NCBI RefSeq assembly: GCF_029227915.1
Contig: NC_079886.1
Span: 26,328,501 to 26,392,500 of the forward strand
Direction of reading: 5' to 3'
Origin: Hydractinia symbiolongicarpus
Lineage: Eukaryota > Cnidaria > Hydrozoa > Anthoathecata > Hydractiniidae
Length of the DNA: 64,000 nucleotides
Part shown: piece after piece, positions 60,701 to 64,000 of the stretch
Position numbering within the stretch: the first letter of the stretch is position 1
Layout: each line of letters begins with the position of its first letter
The notes under the pieces: generated by a model
What the model was told of the DNA's origin: nothing
The model's input: the letters and a program-made list of their open reading frames with translations, nothing else
The model's database searches: none
Made by a program: the position numbers and the translations under genes

Positions 60701-63700
60701 CATCAAAAACGAAATCATTTTTGAAAACTAAAAGTCCCATGCGTTTTAGTGGTGAAAAAATAATTTAAAGAATCGTTTGGAAAATGAGTTTACTCCCTGG
60801 GTACTTTCTTTGTTTACTTTTCACTGTACGGGCCGAGTCCGTGATATACGGAAAATCTCGCGTTTTCGTTTGCCGGCGATTAAACTCCTTTTATTCAGCA
60901 TCTCATCAAAAATGAAATCATTTTTGAAAACTACAAGTCTGATGCGTTTTAGTGGTGAAAAAATAATTTAAAGAATCGTTCGGGAAGTGAGTTTACTCCC
61001 TGGGTACTTTCTTTGCATACTTTTGACTATACGGGCCGAGTCCGGGATTTATCGGGAAATTGCGGGTTTTCGTTTGCCGGCGATTAAACTCCTTTTATTC
61101 AGCGTCTCATCAAAAATGAAATCGTTTTTGAAAACTACAAGTCTTATGCGTTTTAGTGGTAAAAAATTAATTTAAAAAATCGTTCGGGAAATGAGTTTAC
61201 TCCCAGTTTACTTTCTTTGTATACATTTGACTATACCGGTCAAACCCGGGATTTACGGCAAATCGCAGGTTTTCGTTTGCCGGCGATCAAACTCCTTTTA
61301 TTCAGCGTCTCATCAAAAATGAAATCATTTTTGAAAACTACAAGTCTCATGCGTTTTAGTGGTGAAGAAGTAAAGAATCGTTCGGGAAGTGAGTTTCATC
61401 CCTGGGTATTTTCTTTGTATACATTCGACTATACGGCTAAGCCCGGGATTTACGGGAAATCGCGGGTTTTCGTTTGCCGGCGATTAAACTCCTTTTATTC
61501 AGCGTCTCATCAAAAAACAAAATCATTTTTGAAAACTACAAGTCTCATACATTTTAGTAGTGAAAAAATAATTTAAAGAATCGTTCGGGAAATGAGTTTA
61601 CTCCCAGTTTACTTTCTTTGTATACATTTGACTATACGGGTCAAGCTCGGGATTTACGGCAAATTGCGGGTTTTCGTTTGCCGGCGATTAAACTCCTTTT
61701 ATTCAGCGTCTCATCAAAAATGAAATCATTTTTGAAAACTACAAGTCTCATACGTTTTAGTGGTGAAGAAATAATTTAAAAATCGTTCGGCAAATGAGTT
61801 TACTCCCTGGTTATTTTCTTTGTATACATTCGACTATACGGCCAAGCCCGGGATTTACGGGAAATCGCGGGTTGTCGTTTGCCGGCGATTAAACTCCTTT
61901 TATTCAGCGTCTCATCAAAAACGAAATCATTTTTGAAAACTAAAAGTCCCATGCGTTTTAGTGGTGAAAAAATAATTTAAAGAATCGTTTGGAAAATGAG
62001 TTTACTCCCTGGGTACTTTCTTTGTTTACTTTTCACTGTACGGGCCGAGTCCGTGATATACGGAAAATCTCGCGTTTTCGTTTGCCGGCGATTAAACTCC
62101 TTTTATTCAGCGTCTCATCAAGAATGAAATCGTTTTTGAAAACTACAAGTCTTATGCGTTTTAGTGGTAAAAAATTAATTTAAAAAATCGTTCGGGAAAT
62201 GAGTTTACTCCCAGTTTACATTCTTTGTATACATTTGACTATCCGGGTCAAGCCCGGGATTTACGGCAAATCGCGGGTTTTCGTTTGCCGGCGATTAAAC
62301 TCCTTTTATTCAGCGTCTCATCAAAAATGAAATCATTTTTGAAAACTACAAGTCTCATGCGTTTTAGTGATGAAGAAATAATTTAAAACATCGTTCGGCA
62401 AATGAGTTTACTCCCTGGGTATTTTCTTTGTATACATTCGACTATACGGCCAAGCTCGGGATTTACGGGAAATCGCGGGTTTTTGTTGGCCGGCGATTAA
62501 ACTCCTTTTATTCAGCGTCTTATCAAAAACAAAATCATTTTTGAAAACTACAAGTCTCATGCGTTTTAGTGGTTCAAACATAATATAAAAAATCGTTCGG
62601 GAAATGAGTTTACTCCCTGTTTACTTTCTTTGTATACATTCGACTATACGGGTCAAGCCCTGGATTTACGGCAAATCGCGGGTTTTCGTTTACCGGCGAT
62701 TAAACTCCTTTTATTCAGCGTCTCATCAAAAATGAAATCATTTTTGAAAACTACAAGTCTCATGCGTTTTAGTGGTGAAGAAATAAAGAATCGTTCGGGA
62801 AGTGAGTTTACTCCCAGTTTACTTTCTTTGTATACATTTGACTATACGGGTCAAGCTCGGGATTTACGGCAAATTGCGGGTTTTCGTTTGCCGGCGATTA
62901 AACTCCTTTTATTCAGCGTCTCATCAAAAATGAAATCATTTTTGAAAACTACAAGTCTCATACGTTTTAGTGGTGAAGAAATAATTTAAAAATCGTTCGG
63001 CAAATGAGTTTACTCCCTGGTTATTTTCTTTGTATACATTCGACTATACGGCCAAGCCCGGGATTTACGGGAAATCGCGGGTTTTCGTTTGCCGGCGATT
63101 AAACTCCTTTTATTCAGAGTCTCATCAAAAACGAAATCATTTTTGAAAACTAAAAGTCCCATGCGTTTTAGTGGTGAAAAAATAATTTAAAGAATCGTTT
63201 GGAAAATTAGTTTACTCCCTGGGTACTTTCTTTGTTTACTTTTCACTGTACGGGCCGAGTCCGTGATATACGGAAAATCTCGCGTTTTCGTTTGCCGGCG
63301 ATTAAACTCCTTTTATTCAGCGTCTCATCAAGAATGAAATCGTTTTTGAAAACTACAAGTCTTATGCGTTTTAGTGGTAAAAAATTAATTTAAAAAATCG
63401 TTCGGGAAATGAGTTTACTCCCAGTTTACATTCTTTGTATACATTTGACTATCCGGGTCAAGCCCGGGATTTACGGCAAATCGCGGGTTTTCGTTTGCCG
63501 GCGATTAAACTCCTTTTATTCAGCGTCTCATCAAAAATGAAATCATTTTTGAAAACTACAAGTCTCATGCGTTTTAGTGGTGAAGAAATAATTTAAAAAA
63601 TCGTTCGGCAAATGAGTTTACTCCCTGGGTATTTTCTTTGTATACATTCGACTATACGGCCAAGCTCGGGATTTACGGGAAATCGCGGGTTTTTGTTGGC

Positions 63701-63790
63701 CGGCGATTAAACTCCTTTTATTCAGCGTCTTATCAAAAACAAAATCATTTTTGAAAACTACAAGTCTCATGCGTTTTAGTGGTTCAAACA
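54701..63790 (+). repeat. Recurrent GGTTCAAACATAATATAAAA monomer variant
   Basis: The rare variant GGTTCAAACATAAT occurs at 54701, 58334, 62571 and 63781. Each time it sits between a GTTGGCCGGCG monomer and a monomer with TTTACCGGCG and the 6-bp deletion. The intervals of 3633, 4237 and 1210 bp trace amplification of this multi-monomer cassette through domain 4. Confidence 0.83.
55930..58250 (+). repeat. Higher-order block copied at +3025 and +4237 bp
   Basis: Variants at 56030, 56750, 56980 and 57752 recur at 59055, 59775, 60005 and 60777 (shift 3025). A sub-block recurs again at 60987, 61217 and 61989 (a further 1212 bp). Variants at 57752 and 58393 recur at 61989 and 62630 (shift 4237 = 3025 + 1212). 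Private changes such as CGGGCTGAATCAGTGCTATACGG (56592 and about 59617) confirm direct copying. Small point differences mark the order of events, for example CTATACCGGTCAAACCC only in the two later copies. Confidence 0.87.
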
Positions 63791-64000
63791 TAATATAAAA
63801 AATCGTTCGGGAAATGAGTTTACTCCCTGTTTACTTTCTTTGTATACATTCGACTATACGGGTCAAGCCCGGGATTTACGGCAAATCGCGGGTTTTCGTT
63901 TACCGGCGATTAAACTCCTTTTATTCAGCGTCTCATCAAAAATGAAATCATTTTTGAAAACTACAAGTCTCATGCGTTTTAGTGGTGAAGAGATAAAGAA

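Larger units (their letters stand above)
51527..64000 (+). repeat. 203-bp satellite array, domain 4
   Basis: About 61 monomers running to the window end. Diagnostic variants are CCTGGTTATTTTC, GCCAATGATTAAAC, CGTTGGCCGGCG, GGTTCAAACATAATATAAAA, GGTGAAAA(C/T)ATAATATAAAA and the 6-bp-shorter GAAGAA(A/G)TAAAGAATCG. Long higher-order offsets of 3025, 1212, 4237 and 1210 bp are visible. Frames of 84-119 codons here arise because the 6-bp deletion removes the usual stop of the monomer; they are not considered genes. Confidence 0.95.

Noticed and set aside
14405-63000. Dozens of + strand frames of 60-119 codons with nearly identical peptides (MGNEFTPW..., MYTFDYTG...).
   Set aside because: They are the satellite monomer read in an open phase. 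203 bp is not a multiple of 3, frames end at the same A/T-rich stop, indels between copies ignore phase, and start codons come and go with one-base variants (CGTTTGGGAAATG). No sign of selection for protein.
1-64000. rDNA spacer subrepeats or tRNA-derived repeat.
   Set aside because: No rRNA gene sequence is recognised, and no convincing A-box/B-box pair of a Pol III promoter is found in the monomer.

Overview
This window is eukaryotic, non-coding repeat DNA, most likely from an invertebrate animal. About 58 kb of the 64 kb is one tandem satellite with a monomer of about 203 bp (roughly 285 copies, head to tail on the + strand). The array runs off both ends of the window. Nothing bacterial or viral is visible, and I recognise no single-copy host gene, tRNA, rRNA or CRISPR. 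The animal assignment rests on two non-LTR retrotransposons of the CR1/L2 kind. One carries an SGNH-type esterase ORF1, an APE endonuclease and a reverse transcriptase; the other is a 5'-truncated reverse transcriptase with an (AAT)n tail. Such elements are abundant in cnidarians and other invertebrates, but I cannot name the species.

Layout: (1) 1-9329, satellite domain 1, with a 3125-bp duplicated block and then 812- and 1015-bp higher-order units. (2) 9330-13585, LINE-1 on the - strand, broken by a frameshift in ORF1 and one in-frame stop between endonuclease and RT. (3) 13586-13702, a satellite piece of about 115 bp in inverted orientation, directly attached to the 5' end of LINE-1. (4) 13703-50077, satellite again, with successive domains that differ in diagnostic variants and carry nested higher-order repeats (1826, 1218, 3855, 5680 and 608 bp, then 1015, 3653, 3450 and 3044 bp). 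(5) 50078-51526, LINE-2 on the + strand, flanked by a 6-bp target-site duplication. (6) 51527-64000, satellite domain 4, with 3025-, 1212- and 4237-bp repeat shifts and a recurrent 6-bp deletion variant.

The many 60-120 residue reading frames on the + strand are by-products of the satellite monomer and are not annotated as genes. 203 is not a multiple of 3, and each frame ends at the same A/T-rich stop. The structure fits a large heterochromatic array (centromeric, pericentromeric or sex-chromosomal) evolving by unequal exchange and segmental amplification, with occasional LINE insertion. The best leads are the inverted LINE-1/satellite segment, whose pre-inversion order can be read from neighbouring monomers; two conserved dyad symmetries in each monomer; and a CENP-B-box-like 14-mer found only in some monomer types.
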